Position numbers and translations under genes: made by a program
Origin: Bacteroidaceae bacterium
Lineage (GTDB): Bacteria > Bacteroidota > Bacteroidia > Bacteroidales > Bacteroidaceae
Assembly: GCA_024398785.1 (NCBI GenBank)
Contig: JAKSIO010000007.1
Coordinates: 1-64,000 of the forward strand
Length of the DNA: 64,000 nt
Direction: 5' to 3'
The notes under the pieces: generated by a model
The model's database searches: none
The model's input: the letters and a program-made list of their open reading frames with translations, nothing else
What the model was told of the DNA's origin: nothing
Shown: one piece after another, positions 54,688 to 64,000 of the stretch
Numbering within the stretch: position 1 is the first letter of the stretch
Layout of the letters: each line of letters starts with the position of its first letter

Positions 54688-57033
54688 ATGACGAACAAAG
54701 GCAAAAAGATAGTTAGAATAATCAATTGTTGTGTATGGATTATTGCTGTTGCAGTATTGCTGTCGCTTACAATAGTGTTCAAAATGATGGCAAACGGCAA
54801 GATTGGATATATGCCTACAATTGAAGAACTGGAAAATCCTATTGACAAATACGCATCGCAGGTCATATCTTCTGACGGTGTGGTTCTTGGCACATATTCA
54901 AGAGAAAAAAACAATCGTGTCAAAGTAGCTTATGAAGATCTGTCTCCAAATCTTGTCAAGGCTCTTATTGCCACAGAAGATGTGCGTTACCTTGATCATT
55001 CCGGTATAGATTTCAGGGCACTGTTGCGTGCAATCATCAAAAGAGGTGTACTTGGTCAGACAAATGCCGGCGGTGGCAGTACAATTACACAGCAGCTTGC
55101 AAAATTGCTCTATACAGTTGATGTGGCCCATAATACGTTTGAAAGAATGCTTCAGAAACCCATGGAGTGGGTGATTGCAGTCGAACTTGAACGCTGTTAT
55201 ACTAAGGAGGAGATAATAACAATGTATCTCAACAAATATGACTTCTGCAATAATTCCGTTGGTATATTTACAGCATCAAATTATTATTTCAGCGTAAATC
55301 CGATAGATTTGTCTGTTACCCAGGCTGCTACTCTTGTGGGACTGTGCCAGAATTCCAGTTACTATAATCCCAAAAGTCACCCAGACAGAGCCCTGGAACG
55401 TCGTAATGTTGTTCTTAACCAAATGCTTGTTGCCGGTTATATTACTGAACAGGAATGTGAAGAATACTCATCGTATCCTCTTGATCTGAACATATCAAAA
55501 GTAGATCATCAGGAAGGTCTGGCCACATATTTCAGAGAATATTTGCGTGGTGTACTTACAGCAAAGGAACCTGTAAAAGGAAAGGTGTCACGCCAGAAAT
55601 ATTATGAGGATTCCATTGACTGGGCAGATAATCCGCTTTTTGGCTGGTGCAATAAGAACCGTAAGGAAGACGGTACACCGTATGATCTGTACACAGATGG
55701 TCTCAAGATATATACAACAATTGATTCCAGAATGCAGATTTATGCGGAAAATGCAGTGTCTGAACATTTGCGCGGTTATCTGCAACCAAACTTCTTTATT
55801 GAAAAAAGCAACTCTAATCTGCTGAATTCTCCCTATGCAGAAAATCTTACCGAAATAGAGCTGGATGCAATTCTGAAACAGGCCATGCGTAATACGGACC
55901 GATACAGACATATGCATGCCGACAGTATCTCCGATGAGAGAATCTTTGTTGTCTTTGAGGATACAATACCGATGAAACTGTTTACGTATGATGGTTTTGT
56001 AGATACACTTATGTCTCCGCTTGACAGCGTAAAACATATGAAATCATTCCTCAGATGCGGTTTTATGTGCATGGAAACCAAAACCGGTCAGGTTAAGGCG
56101 TATGTGGGAGGACCTGAACCGAAACAGTTCAAATATGACATGGTCAATCAGGGACGCCGTCAAGTTGGATCTACTATAAAACCATTCCTTTATTCTATGG
56201 CAATGGAGAGCGGTTATACTCCATGTGACGAGGTGATAAACCAGACCCAGTCCATTCTTACTTCTGACGGTAAGATTTGGAGCCCGAAAGATGAAGGAAC
56301 AACAAAAATAGGCGAATATGTTTCAATCAAGTGGGGCTTGTCAAGGTCAAATAACAATGTGACGGCATTTCTTATGAGCAAATTGAGTCCGCGCGGATTC
56401 AGGGATTTGCTGTTTGAGTACGGATTAAGAAACCGTTCCATAGCTCCGGTTCCAGCTATTTGTCTTGGAACCTGTGATGTGTCCGTTTCAGAAATGGTAG
56501 GTGCATATTCCGCTTTTCCGAATAAAGGAATACGTATGACACCGTTGTACGCTACACGCATAGAAAGCAACAATGGTGAATTGCTGGAAAGTTTTTCATC
56601 TACTTCGTATGAGGTAATCAGTGAAGAAACGTCATATAAAATGATTGACATGATGAAAGCTGTTATTTCTGAAGGAACAGGTGTCAGATTAAAAAGGTAT
56701 ATGCACAGTTCCAACATTGCGGGAAAGACAGGTACTACAAACAATCAGTCCGATGCCTGGTTTATGGGATATACTCCGGATCTGGTAGTTGGATGCTGGA
56801 TTGGAGGTGAGGACCGTTCAATTCACTTTAACAGCATGCAATTCGGTCAGGGCTCGCGTATGGCTTTGCCTGTTTGCGGAATTTTTCTTGACAGTGTGTA
56901 TTCCGATTCTTTGGAGTTGGGATATTTGCCGTCAACAAAGTTTGATATCCCGTTGGATTTTGATCCGTGCAGTTCTGATATGGATGATTTCCGTGATAAT
57001 TCCCATGAACAGTATTTTATAGAAAGTTTTTGA
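54688..57033 (+). CDS. Class A penicillin-binding protein (PBP1-type)
   Basis: 781 residues. One N-terminal membrane helix (IAVAVLLSLTIVF), then a GT51 transglycosylase domain with the catalytic region ALIATEDVRYLDHSGID and GGSTITQQLAKLL. The transpeptidase domain follows: SxxK as VGSTIKPFLY, SxN as SRSNNN and KTG as AGKTGTTNNQSD. It polymerises and cross-links peptidoglycan outside the inner membrane. Start of a rightward run with kdsB (1-nt gap), the YhcH gene and glgB. Confidence 0.95.
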   Translation: MTNKGKKIVRIINCCVWIIAVAVLLSLTIVFKMMANGKIGYMPTIEELENPIDKYASQVISSDGVVLGTYSREKNNRVKVAYEDLSPNLVKALIATEDVRYLDHSGIDFRALLRAIIKRGVLGQTNAGGGSTITQQLAKLLYTVDVAHNTFERMLQKPMEWVIAVELERCYTKEEIITMYLNKYDFCNNSVGIFTASNYYFSVNPIDLSVTQAATLVGLCQNSSYYNPKSHPDRALERRNVVLNQMLVAGYITEQECEEYSSYPLDLNISKVDHQEGLATYFREYLRGVLTAKEPVKGKVSRQKYYEDSIDWADNPLFGWCNKNRKEDGTPYDLYTDGLKIYTTIDSRMQIYAENAVSEHLRGYLQPNFFIEKSNSNLLNSPYAENLTEIELDAILKQAMRNTDRYRHMHADSISDERIFVVFEDTIPMKLFTYDGFVDTLMSPLDSVKHMKSFLRCGFMCMETKTGQVKAYVGGPEPKQFKYDMVNQGRRQVGSTIKPFLYSMAMESGYTPCDEVINQTQSILTSDGKIWSPKDEGTTKIGEYVSIKWGLSRSNNNVTAFLMSKLSPRGFRDLLFEYGLRNRSIAPVPAICLGTCDVSVSEMVGAYSAFPNKGIRMTPLYATRIESNNGELLESFSSTSYEVISEETSYKMIDMMKAVISEGTGVRLKRYMHSSNIAGKTGTTNNQSDAWFMGYTPDLVVGCWIGGEDRSIHFNSMQFGQGSRMALPVCGIFLDSVYSDSLELGYLPSTKFDIPLDFDPCSSDMDDFRDNSHEQYFIESF

Positions 57034-57034
57034 T

Positions 57035-57787
57035 ATGAATTTTGTTGTAATTATTCCAGCCCGATATGCTTCTACCCGTTTCCCAGCCAAACCTTTGGCC
57101 GTTCTGGGTGGTAAACCTGTAATTCAAAGGGTTTATGAACAGTCTTGTAAGGTTTTTGACAATGTATTTGTTGCTACAGATAATGACTTGATTTTCAATT
57201 GCGTTCAATCTTTTGGAGGAAAGGCTGTTATGACCAGTCCGAATCATAAAAGCGGTACAGACCGTTGCAAGGAAGCTTATCTGAAATGCGGAGTCAAAGC
57301 TGATGTTGTAATCAATGTACAGGGAGATGAACCCTTTATTGACCCATCGCAACTTGAGACAATCAAGAACTGTTTTCTTGATCCGTCAACACAGATTGCT
57401 ACGTTGGTCAAACCTTTTGATTCAGATGCGCCTTTCAGTCTGATTGAAAATCCGAACAGTCCCAAGGTAGTGGTTGACAGTAACTGGAATGCTATGTATT
57501 TCAGCCGTAGCCCTATTCCGTATCTGCGTGGTGTTGAACAGAAAGATTGGAGTGCAAACCATACTTTTTACAAACATCTTGGATTGTATGCTTTCCGTTC
57601 GCAGGTGCTTGAACAGATTACGGAAATGCCTCAAAGTGTTCTGGAAAAGGCCGAGAGTCTTGAACAGTTGCGTTGGCTTGAAGCCGGATACAATATTAAG
57701 GTAGGTGTAACCAATATTGAGACTGTAGGTATTGATACTCCTGAAGACTTGCAGAAGGCAGAACAATTTCTAAAAAGCAAAAAATAA
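57035..57787 (+). CDS. kdsB: CMP-KDO synthetase
   Basis: 250 residues; activates KDO with CTP for lipopolysaccharide core synthesis. N-terminal FVVIIPARYASTRFPAKPLA and NVQGDEPFIDP are diagnostic, followed by YFSRSPIPY and VGIDTPEDL. One nt separates it from the PBP1 stop: an envelope-biosynthesis pair. Confidence 0.96.
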   Translation: MNFVVIIPARYASTRFPAKPLAVLGGKPVIQRVYEQSCKVFDNVFVATDNDLIFNCVQSFGGKAVMTSPNHKSGTDRCKEAYLKCGVKADVVINVQGDEPFIDPSQLETIKNCFLDPSTQIATLVKPFDSDAPFSLIENPNSPKVVVDSNWNAMYFSRSPIPYLRGVEQKDWSANHTFYKHLGLYAFRSQVLEQITEMPQSVLEKAESLEQLRWLEAGYNIKVGVTNIETVGIDTPEDLQKAEQFLKSKK

Positions 57788-57793
57788 TCAATT

Positions 57794-58240
57794 ATGATAA
57801 TAGACTCAGTTTCCAACTTGAAGAAGTATGTTTCAATTCATAAAGCTATCAATGATGTTATTGATTGGCTGAATAATTCAGATATTGATTCCTTGCCTTA
57901 TGGCAGACATACCATTGATGGAGACCTTGTCTATGTGAATTGTGATTGGGCTCAGGCCCGCACAAAAGATGTTCCTTTGGAGGTTCATGAAAAATATATA
58001 GATATTCAGATTCCGTTGAGCGGAGATGAAATAATGGGGTATTCTCCCTCTGAAACATTGGGAGAGAATGTTCAGGCTTATAATTCCGAAAAAGACGCTG
58101 CTTTTTATTCTGCTCCGGCAGATAATTACTTTCTTGTAAAAAAAGGTATGTTTGTCATTTTTCTACCCGGAGAAGGCCATGCTCCTGCTATAACTGAGAA
58201 GGGAATCAGAAAATTAGTCTTCAAACTAAGAATCCTGTAA
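57794..58240 (+). CDS. YhcH/YjgK/YiaL family protein (DUF386)
   Basis: 148 residues, a single cupin-like domain. INDVIDWLNNSDIDSLPYGRHTIDGD opens it; EVHEKYIDIQIPLSGDEIMGY and FLPGEGHAPAI carry the conserved His/Glu metal ligands. Relatives include YhcH of sialic-acid operons and beta-galactosidase-associated EbgC; a role as a sugar anomerase or isomerase is suspected, not settled. Two nt from glgB. Confidence 0.88.
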   Translation: MIIDSVSNLKKYVSIHKAINDVIDWLNNSDIDSLPYGRHTIDGDLVYVNCDWAQARTKDVPLEVHEKYIDIQIPLSGDEIMGYSPSETLGENVQAYNSEKDAAFYSAPADNYFLVKKGMFVIFLPGEGHAPAITEKGIRKLVFKLRIL

Positions 58241-58241
58241 T

Positions 58242-60239
58242 ATGGTTAATCTGGTTAAAAATGATAAATGGCTCACTCCTTTCAAGGAGGCCATAGAAGG
58301 CCGGCATCAGCATGCAGTCAATAAAGCAGAAGAATTGTCCGGGAACGGAACATTGCGTGATTTTGCAAGCGGGTATCTATACTTTGGACTCCATAAAACC
58401 GATTCAGGATGGGTTTTCCGTGAGTGGGCACCCAATGCAACCGAAATTTTTCTTGTCGGAGATTTTTCAGACTGGCTGGAAGATGACAGATTCCGTTTGA
58501 AAAGGATTGATGATAATGGTGTGTGGGAACTGACCGCACCCTCTGATTCCATGCATGTGGGACAGAATTATAAGATGCGTGTATTCTGGCAAGGAGGAAA
58601 GGGTGACCGTATTCCTGCATGGAGCACCTACGTTGTTCAGGATCCTGTCACTAAAATCTTTACGGCAAAAATTGCTGATGATGCTCCATATAAATTCAAG
58701 GTAAATGATTTCAAACTGCAGCGTTCTCCTTTAATGATATATGAAACGCATGTGGGAATGGCTCAGGAATATGAGGGAGTAGGGTCTTATAGAGAATTTG
58801 AAGAAAGGATATTGCCAAGGGTTAAAAAACTTGGGTATAACTGTATCCAGATAATGGCAATTCAGGAGCATCCTTATTATGGCAGCTTTGGTTACCATGT
58901 GTCCAGTTTCTTTGCTCCTTCTTCAAGATTCGGCTGTCCGAATGACCTGAAACATCTGATTGACACTGCTCATGGTATGGGTATCGGTGTAATCATGGAT
59001 ATTGTTCATTCTCATGCAGTGAAAAATACAGAAGAGGGCCTGGGATTATTATGCGGTGATCCGTATCAATATTTTATGCGTGGTAGCCGTAGGGAACATT
59101 CTGCATGGGGCTCGTTGTGTTTTGACTATGGAAAGAATCAGGTTATTCATTTCCTGTTGTCAAATTGCCGGTATTGGTTGGAAGAATTCAAATTTGACGG
59201 TTTCCGTTTTGACGGTGTGACTTCTATGTTGTATTACAGCCATGGCCTGAATGAGTGCTTTACATGTTATGGTGATTATTTTAACGGACACCAGGACGAT
59301 AACGCTATATGTTATCTGACATTGGCAAATATGCTTGTTCATCAGGTTAATCCCAATGCTGTTACTATTGCCGAAGAGGTTAGCGGCATGCCGGGACTTG
59401 CAGCTCCTGTTGATGATGGCGGGTACGGATTTGATTACCGTATGGCCATGAATATTCCTGATTATTGGATAAAGACTATAAAAGAGAGAAAGGATGAGGA
59501 TTGGAAACCGTCGTCAATATTCTGGGAATTGACCAACCGCCGTCAGGACGAAAAAACTATTTCTTATGCGGAGAGTCATGACCAGGCTTTGGTGGGAGAC
59601 AAAACTATCAGTTTCCGCCTGATGGATTCCGATATGTATTGGCATTTCAAAAAAGACAGTGTCAACTATACTGTGGAACGTGGTATATCACTGCATAAAA
59701 TGATAAGACTTGTATCTGCAAGCACAATCAATGGTGGTTATCTGAATTTTATGGGAAACGAATTCGGTCATCCTGAATGGATAGACTTTCCGCGTTTGGA
59801 AAACGGATGGAGCCACAAATATGCCCGTCGTCAATGGAGCCTTGTTGACAATAGTGATCTGTGTTATCACTGGCTTTCCGATTTCGATGCCGCAATGATT
59901 AAGGAAATATCAGGTCTGCGCGGATTTGTGGATACTCCTGTTGTTGAAATATGCAAGAATGACGGAGACCAGATTCTGGCCTATATGCGCGGTAAACTGT
60001 TGTTTGTATTTAATTTCAATCCGGTTAAATCTTTTGCCGATTACGGTATTGTTGTTCCGGAAGGTTCATATTCCGTAGCATTGGATTCTGATGCGGCAGA
60101 ATTTGGAGGACAGGCGCGCAATGATACATCGGTTGTTCATTATACCGATTCTTACGGTTTGCCTAAAGATGCAAAAAAAGGCAGGTTATATCTCTATATT
60201 CCTGCCCGTACTGCTGTTATTCTTAAAAAACGGGATTGA
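58242..60239 (+). CDS. glgB: 1,4-alpha-glucan branching enzyme, eukaryote-like type
   Basis: 665 residues. CBM48 domain at about 60-160 (FREWAPNATEIFLVGDFSDW), then a GH13 barrel: the nucleophile is in FDGFRFDGVTSMLYYSHG and the acid/base in TIAEEVSGMPG, with YAESHDQALVGDK. The C-terminal beta domain closes the protein. FDGVTSMLY and LLSNCRYWLEEFKFDG resemble eukaryotic glycogen branching enzymes more than E. coli GlgB. It ends flush against the convergent TonB-domain gene. Confidence 0.93.
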   Translation: MVNLVKNDKWLTPFKEAIEGRHQHAVNKAEELSGNGTLRDFASGYLYFGLHKTDSGWVFREWAPNATEIFLVGDFSDWLEDDRFRLKRIDDNGVWELTAPSDSMHVGQNYKMRVFWQGGKGDRIPAWSTYVVQDPVTKIFTAKIADDAPYKFKVNDFKLQRSPLMIYETHVGMAQEYEGVGSYREFEERILPRVKKLGYNCIQIMAIQEHPYYGSFGYHVSSFFAPSSRFGCPNDLKHLIDTAHGMGIGVIMDIVHSHAVKNTEEGLGLLCGDPYQYFMRGSRREHSAWGSLCFDYGKNQVIHFLLSNCRYWLEEFKFDGFRFDGVTSMLYYSHGLNECFTCYGDYFNGHQDDNAICYLTLANMLVHQVNPNAVTIAEEVSGMPGLAAPVDDGGYGFDYRMAMNIPDYWIKTIKERKDEDWKPSSIFWELTNRRQDEKTISYAESHDQALVGDKTISFRLMDSDMYWHFKKDSVNYTVERGISLHKMIRLVSASTINGGYLNFMGNEFGHPEWIDFPRLENGWSHKYARRQWSLVDNSDLCYHWLSDFDAAMIKEISGLRGFVDTPVVEICKNDGDQILAYMRGKLLFVFNFNPVKSFADYGIVVPEGSYSVALDSDAAEFGGQARNDTSVVHYTDSYGLPKDAKKGRLYLYIPARTAVILKKRD

Positions 60240-60704
60240 TCAGAACATGCTTCTGTCACCGCCGTTCTTTCCGCGCGATACTTTGATGCGCAACGGCATT
60301 GAAACCATATAACGGACCGGTTTTTCGTTTCTTGTTGCAGGGTTCCAGTTTGGCATGTGCTCGAGAAGGCGCAAAACTTCGCTGTCAATATCCTCTTCGA
60401 TACCCTTTAAAACAGATACGTAAGTAACATCTCCGGATGCTTCTACTGTGAATTGAACTTCAAGCGTTCCGCTTGCCGATTTTCTTCTGGCTTCTTCCGG
60501 ATATTCAAAGTTAGTCATTATGTAGGTGTGTAATGCTTCCATACCGCCACGAAATGTTGGAGGAACTATTCTTATCTGTGCGGTATCTGCAATAGCAGTT
60601 GTTGTGTCGTTGGTAACGGAGTCTGCCTGCGTCTGAGCTGATATGACTCCAGAAAACATAAAGGTAAAAGCGATTGACAGAAATAATTTTTTTGTATGTG
60701 TCAT
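60240..60704 (-). CDS. TonB C-terminal domain protein
   Basis: 154 residues. A cleavable-looking signal (LSIAFTFMFSGVISAQ) rather than a TonB membrane anchor, no proline-rich linker, then a TonB_C domain at about 70-145: YIMTNFEYPEEARRKSASGTL, VEASGDVTYVSVLKGI, EVLRLLEHMPNWNPATRNEKPV. It may be a free periplasmic domain that binds receptors or modulates a full-length TonB. No promoter match was found upstream. Confidence 0.82.
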   Translation of the reverse strand: MTHTKKLFLSIAFTFMFSGVISAQTQADSVTNDTTTAIADTAQIRIVPPTFRGGMEALHTYIMTNFEYPEEARRKSASGTLEVQFTVEASGDVTYVSVLKGIEEDIDSEVLRLLEHMPNWNPATRNEKPVRYMVSMPLRIKVSRGKNGGDRSMF

Positions 60705-60780
60705 TTTAAGTTAAAAATGTTATTTGTATACACTATACTGCAATACTTGATATGTTAAATCTTCCGTTGAAAATATTCTG

Positions 60781-62217
60781 TTAATTTTTTTTAAGGGAAA
60801 GAAGGGTAACCACTTCAATATGCTGGGTGTGCGGGAACATGTCAACAGGTTGAACTCTGTCAACATTATATTTTGCGTCAAGAAGTGCCAGATCCCGCGC
60901 CAGAGTGGCAGGATTGCAGCTTACATAGACTATCCGAGGGGCTTCAACCCATAATATCATATCTACCACATCTTTGTGCATTCCAACGCGCGGAGGATCA
61001 GTAATGATGACATCGGGCTTGCCATATTTGTCAATGAAATCTTGTGTGAGCATGTCTTTCATGTCTCCCGCAAAGAACTGAGTGTTGTCAATATGGTTGA
61101 ACTCAGCGTTGAGTTTGGCATCGGCTATAGCCTCAGGAACATATTCAATACCTATCACCTGACGGCAACTGCGTGCAACAAACTGTGCAATGGTGCCCGT
61201 TCCGGTATAAAGATCATAGACCAGATCATTCTTGCCTACAGCTGCGAATTCACGCACCTTTGAATACAATGTGCAGGCCTGATTGGTGTTTGTCTGAAAA
61301 AATGACTTTGGACCTATCTTGAACTGCAAATCTTCCATCTGTTCGTAGATGCAGTCCTGCCCCTTGAATGTAATTATGTCAAGATCCGATATTGTATCGT
61401 TACACTTGTTGTTGATGACATACAGAAGACTTGTAATCTGGTCGAACGTATCTGCAATGCTTTGCATGAGCTCCATAAACTGTTCCTTCTGACTGTCATG
61501 ATCAATTTTCGCCTGAACAAGTACCATTATCTGACCTGTTGTTGCGATGCGAATCATCACGTCGCGTAACATGCCTTCCTGTGAACGCAGGTTGATAAAA
61601 GGTAAGTTATTGTCGATTGAGTACTTATATATATGGTTGCGTATCTGGTTTGAAATATCATTCTGCAACCAGCATTTTTCAATATGCAGAACCTTGTCAA
61701 AGGCACCTGGAATGTGAAATCCGATGCCGGGCTGTTTGCGTTGCCTGTCATCCGTAACATCTATATTTGACAGTTCTTCCGATGTGAGCCAGCGCATATT
61801 GCTGCATGAGTATTCAAGTTTGTTGCGGTAACATGATGTCTGTTCCGAACCGATAATCGGGCTGATTTCCGGTAAATTGACTTTAGCTATTCTTTCCAGA
61901 TTGTCCTTTACCTGCTTTGTCTTGTATTCAAGCTGCTTGGAATAAGGCATATTCTGCCATTTGCATCCGCCGCATATTCCGAAATGCTGGCAGAACGGCT
62001 CAATGCGGTCAGGAGACGGCTTTACCAGTCTGACAGCTGTTGCCTCGGCGTAGGAGTGCTTTTTTTTAAGAATCTTGAGATCTGCTATATCACCGGGGAC
62101 TACGAAGGGAACAAAAATTACAAGGTCGTTGATACGTGTAACACATTTGCCTTCTGCGGCAAAATCTGTTATGGTTACGTTTTCCAGTATAGGAAAATCC
62201 TTATTCTTTTTAGACAT
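60781..62217 (-). CDS. rlmD: 23S rRNA (uracil-C5)-methyltransferase, RlmD-type
   Basis: 478 residues of the TrmA/RlmCD family. An N-terminal TRAM domain precedes the 4Fe-4S motif CQHFGICGGCKWQNM. SAM-binding motifs: DLYTGTGTIAQFVA, IITDPPRVGMH and the catalytic cysteine in YVSCNPATLARD. The exact target uridine cannot be told from sequence. A near-match -7 (TTACTTTG) lies at 62258-62265 on the minus strand. Confidence 0.9.
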   Translation of the reverse strand: MSKKNKDFPILENVTITDFAAEGKCVTRINDLVIFVPFVVPGDIADLKILKKKHSYAEATAVRLVKPSPDRIEPFCQHFGICGGCKWQNMPYSKQLEYKTKQVKDNLERIAKVNLPEISPIIGSEQTSCYRNKLEYSCSNMRWLTSEELSNIDVTDDRQRKQPGIGFHIPGAFDKVLHIEKCWLQNDISNQIRNHIYKYSIDNNLPFINLRSQEGMLRDVMIRIATTGQIMVLVQAKIDHDSQKEQFMELMQSIADTFDQITSLLYVINNKCNDTISDLDIITFKGQDCIYEQMEDLQFKIGPKSFFQTNTNQACTLYSKVREFAAVGKNDLVYDLYTGTGTIAQFVARSCRQVIGIEYVPEAIADAKLNAEFNHIDNTQFFAGDMKDMLTQDFIDKYGKPDVIITDPPRVGMHKDVVDMILWVEAPRIVYVSCNPATLARDLALLDAKYNVDRVQPVDMFPHTQHIEVVTLLSLKKN

Positions 62218-62309
62218 TATATTGAGTAAGAACTATTGTATTACTAATTTTAGAGCGCAAAGTAATAAAAAATATGCCAGACAATGACTGTTATTTGACA
62301 AATAATTAC

Positions 62310-62317
62310 TAATTTTG
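62310..62317 (+). promoter_or_regulatory. -7 element of the pyruvate phosphate dikinase promoter
   Basis: TAATTTTG, 42 nt before the ATG at 62360; the -33 is unclear. Confidence 0.5.
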
Positions 62318-62359
62318 CACCCAGATTTAACATATAATATAAATTAATCATTCCTAACA

Positions 62360-64000
62360 ATGAGCGAGAAAAGAGTTTACAAATTTGGTAATGGACAGGC
62401 CGAAGGAAATGCGCAGATGCGTAATCTTCTTGGTGGCAAAGGTGCAAACTTGGCAGAAATGAACCTGCTTGGTGTTCCTGTTCCTCCAGGATTTACTATC
62501 ACAACCGACGTTTGTACAGAATACTACAAGGTTGGAAAGGAAAAAATGGTTGAAATCCTTAAGAGTGATGTTGAAGAGGCTATTCGTCATATAGAAACTC
62601 TTATGAATTCCAAGTTTGGTGATGTAGAGAATCCTTTGCTGGTGTCTGTACGTTCAGGCGCACGTGCATCAATGCCGGGTATGATGGATACAATTCTTAA
62701 CCTTGGTTTGAATGACGAGGTAGTTGAAGGTCTTGCAAAGAAAACAAACAATCCGCATTTTGCATGGGATTCATACCGTAGATTTGTTCAGATGTACGGT
62801 GATGTTGTTCTTGGCATGAAACCTGCAAAGAAAACAGATATTGACCCGTTTGAGGCTATCATTATGAAAGTGAAGGCTGAGAGCGGTGTTGTTCTCGATA
62901 AGGATCTCAGCGTTGAAGATCTTAAAAAACTGGTTGTTCTCTTCAAAGAAGCTGTTAAGAAACAGACCGGCAGTGATTTCCCAAAAACTGCTATGGAACA
63001 GCTTTGGGGTGCAATTTGCGCAGTATTCGGTTCATGGAACAACGAACGCGCAATTCTCTATCGTAAGATGGAAGGTATTCCAGACGAGTGGGGTACAGCA
63101 GTATCTGTTATGGCAATGGTATTCGGAAATATGGGTAACACATCTGCAACTGGTGTTTGCTTCAGCCGTGATGCTGCAACAGGTGAAGATGTATTCAATG
63201 GTGAATATCTTGTAAACGCTCAGGGAGAGGATGTTGTTGCAGGTATCCGCACTCCGCAGCAGATTACAAAACTCGGTTCACAGCGTTGGGCTGAGCGTAT
63301 GGGTATCAGCGAGCAGGAGCGTGCTGCCAAATATCCTTCAATGGAAGAGTCAATGCCTGAAATTTACAAGCAGCTTGACCAGATTCAGACAAATCTTGAG
63401 AATCACTATAAAGATATGCAGGATATGGAATTTACCGTTCAGGAAGGCAAACTCTGGTTCCTGCAGACACGTAACGGAAAACGTACCGGTGCAGCTATGG
63501 TTAAGATAGCAATGGATCTTGTACGTCAGGGAATGATTGATGAAAAAACAGCAATCATGCGTTGCGAACCTCAGAAACTTGATGAATTGCTTCACCCTGT
63601 ATTTGATAAGAAAGCCCTTGCAGAAGCAAAGGCTCTTACAAAAGGTCTTCCGGCATCTCCGGGCGCAGCTTGCGGTCGTATAGTATTCTTTGCTGATGAG
63701 GCTGCAGAGTGGCATTCAAAAGGAAACAAGGTTGTTCTTGTCCGTCTTGAAACATCTCCTGAAGATCTTGCAGGTATGCAGTCAGCTGAGGGTATTCTTA
63801 CAGCTCGCGGCGGTATGACAAGTCACGCAGCAGTTGTTGCCCGCGGTATGGGTAAGTGCTGTGTTTCCGGTGCATCAGAGGTTCAGGTGGACTATAAGAG
63901 CCGTACAATTACAATTGGCAAGACAGTTCTGAAAGAAGGTGATTATATCTCTCTGAACGGTTCAACAGGTCAGGTATTTGCTGGTGAAATCAAAACAAAA
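62360..64000 (+). CDS. ppdK: Pyruvate phosphate dikinase, 3' part beyond the window
   Basis: 547 codons, open to the last base. Interconverts pyruvate, ATP and phosphate with PEP, AMP and pyrophosphate. N-terminal ATP-grasp domain: VYKFGNGQAEG, LLGGKGANLAEM, VPPGFTITT and SVRSGARASMPGMMDT. The swivelling phosphohistidine domain is reached near the end of the window, with GGMTSHAAVVARGMGK (about residue 485). The C-terminal PEP-binding barrel lies outside. Confidence 0.96.
   Translation, partial: MSEKRVYKFGNGQAEGNAQMRNLLGGKGANLAEMNLLGVPVPPGFTITTDVCTEYYKVGKEKMVEILKSDVEEAIRHIETLMNSKFGDVENPLLVSVRSGARASMPGMMDTILNLGLNDEVVEGLAKKTNNPHFAWDSYRRFVQMYGDVVLGMKPAKKTDIDPFEAIIMKVKAESGVVLDKDLSVEDLKKLVVLFKEAVKKQTGSDFPKTAMEQLWGAICAVFGSWNNERAILYRKMEGIPDEWGTAVSVMAMVFGNMGNTSATGVCFSRDAATGEDVFNGEYLVNAQGEDVVAGIRTPQQITKLGSQRWAERMGISEQERAAKYPSMEESMPEIYKQLDQIQTNLENHYKDMQDMEFTVQEGKLWFLQTRNGKRTGAAMVKIAMDLVRQGMIDEKTAIMRCEPQKLDELLHPVFDKKALAEAKALTKGLPASPGAACGRIVFFADEAAEWHSKGNKVVLVRLETSPEDLAGMQSAEGILTARGGMTSHAAVVARGMGKCCVSGASEVQVDYKSRTITIGKTVLKEGDYISLNGSTGQVFAGEIKTK

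Overview
The window looks like chromosomal DNA of a Bacteroidales bacterium (Bacteroidaceae/Prevotellaceae-like). Evidence: AT-rich spacers, starts without Shine-Dalgarno sequences, a repeated -7 promoter element of the form TAnnTTTG, a Na+-NQR operon, DUF5103/TamB/PorT-type envelope proteins, a TonB-dependent receptor, a pyrB-pyrI pair, a HECLGH-type dipeptidyl peptidase III and a type V (FimA/Mfa-like) fimbrial locus. Most genes are housekeeping. No tRNA, rRNA, CRISPR array, insertion sequence or phage gene was seen.

Layout. 1-10.6 kb: dipeptidyl peptidase III, a sugar-binding lipoprotein with mannose-1-phosphate guanylyltransferase, DedA/glutaminyl-tRNA synthetase/a small DUF3237-like protein, a family 2 glycosyltransferase, RarA. 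9.4-24.6 kb: an accessory fimbrial region. Two divergent membrane-anchored AraC-type regulators flank a 331-bp control region. Downstream of the rightward one, in one direction, come a DUF3575 protein, a DUF5119-like lipoprotein, five tandem fimbrillin lipoproteins and a 1370-residue protein (fimbrillin domain plus five repeats) that is the likely tip adhesin. The run ends at a strong terminator. 24.6-31.8 kb: prolyl-tRNA synthetase, a T9SS-plug-like DUF5103 protein and a giant TamB homologue. 32-38 kb: nqrABCDEF, in which NqrC carries an extra N-terminal rubredoxin domain. 38-47 kb: a Na+/phosphate cotransporter, a DUF486 protein and a leftward trpB2-purL-TonB receptor group. 47.4-50.2 kb: cysK, a sugar kinase and an orphan ABC ATPase. 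50.2-54.6 kb: leftward pyrB-pyrI-barrel protein-glyA-homocysteine methyltransferase. 54.7-60.2 kb: PBP1-type peptidoglycan synthase, kdsB, a YhcH protein and glgB. 60.2-64 kb: a TonB C-terminal domain protein, rlmD and the first 547 codons of pyruvate phosphate dikinase, which runs off the window.

Most notable: (i) a tryptophan attenuator in front of the stand-alone trpB2, with a 26-codon leader peptide holding four Trp codons, an anti-terminator segment and an intrinsic terminator; (ii) the rubredoxin-NqrC fusion, joined just before the ordinary NqrC start, where the old start position is still a TTG codon; (iii) two intercistronic hairpins in the fimbrial operon with different, fully paired stems but similar 8-nt loops and the same downstream GGTACAAT; (iv) the large tamB gene, whose membrane anchor is encoded in frame upstream of the first ATG with no standard start codon; (v) a GC-rich hairpin and 8-codon upstream ORF just before the fimbrial regulator gene.
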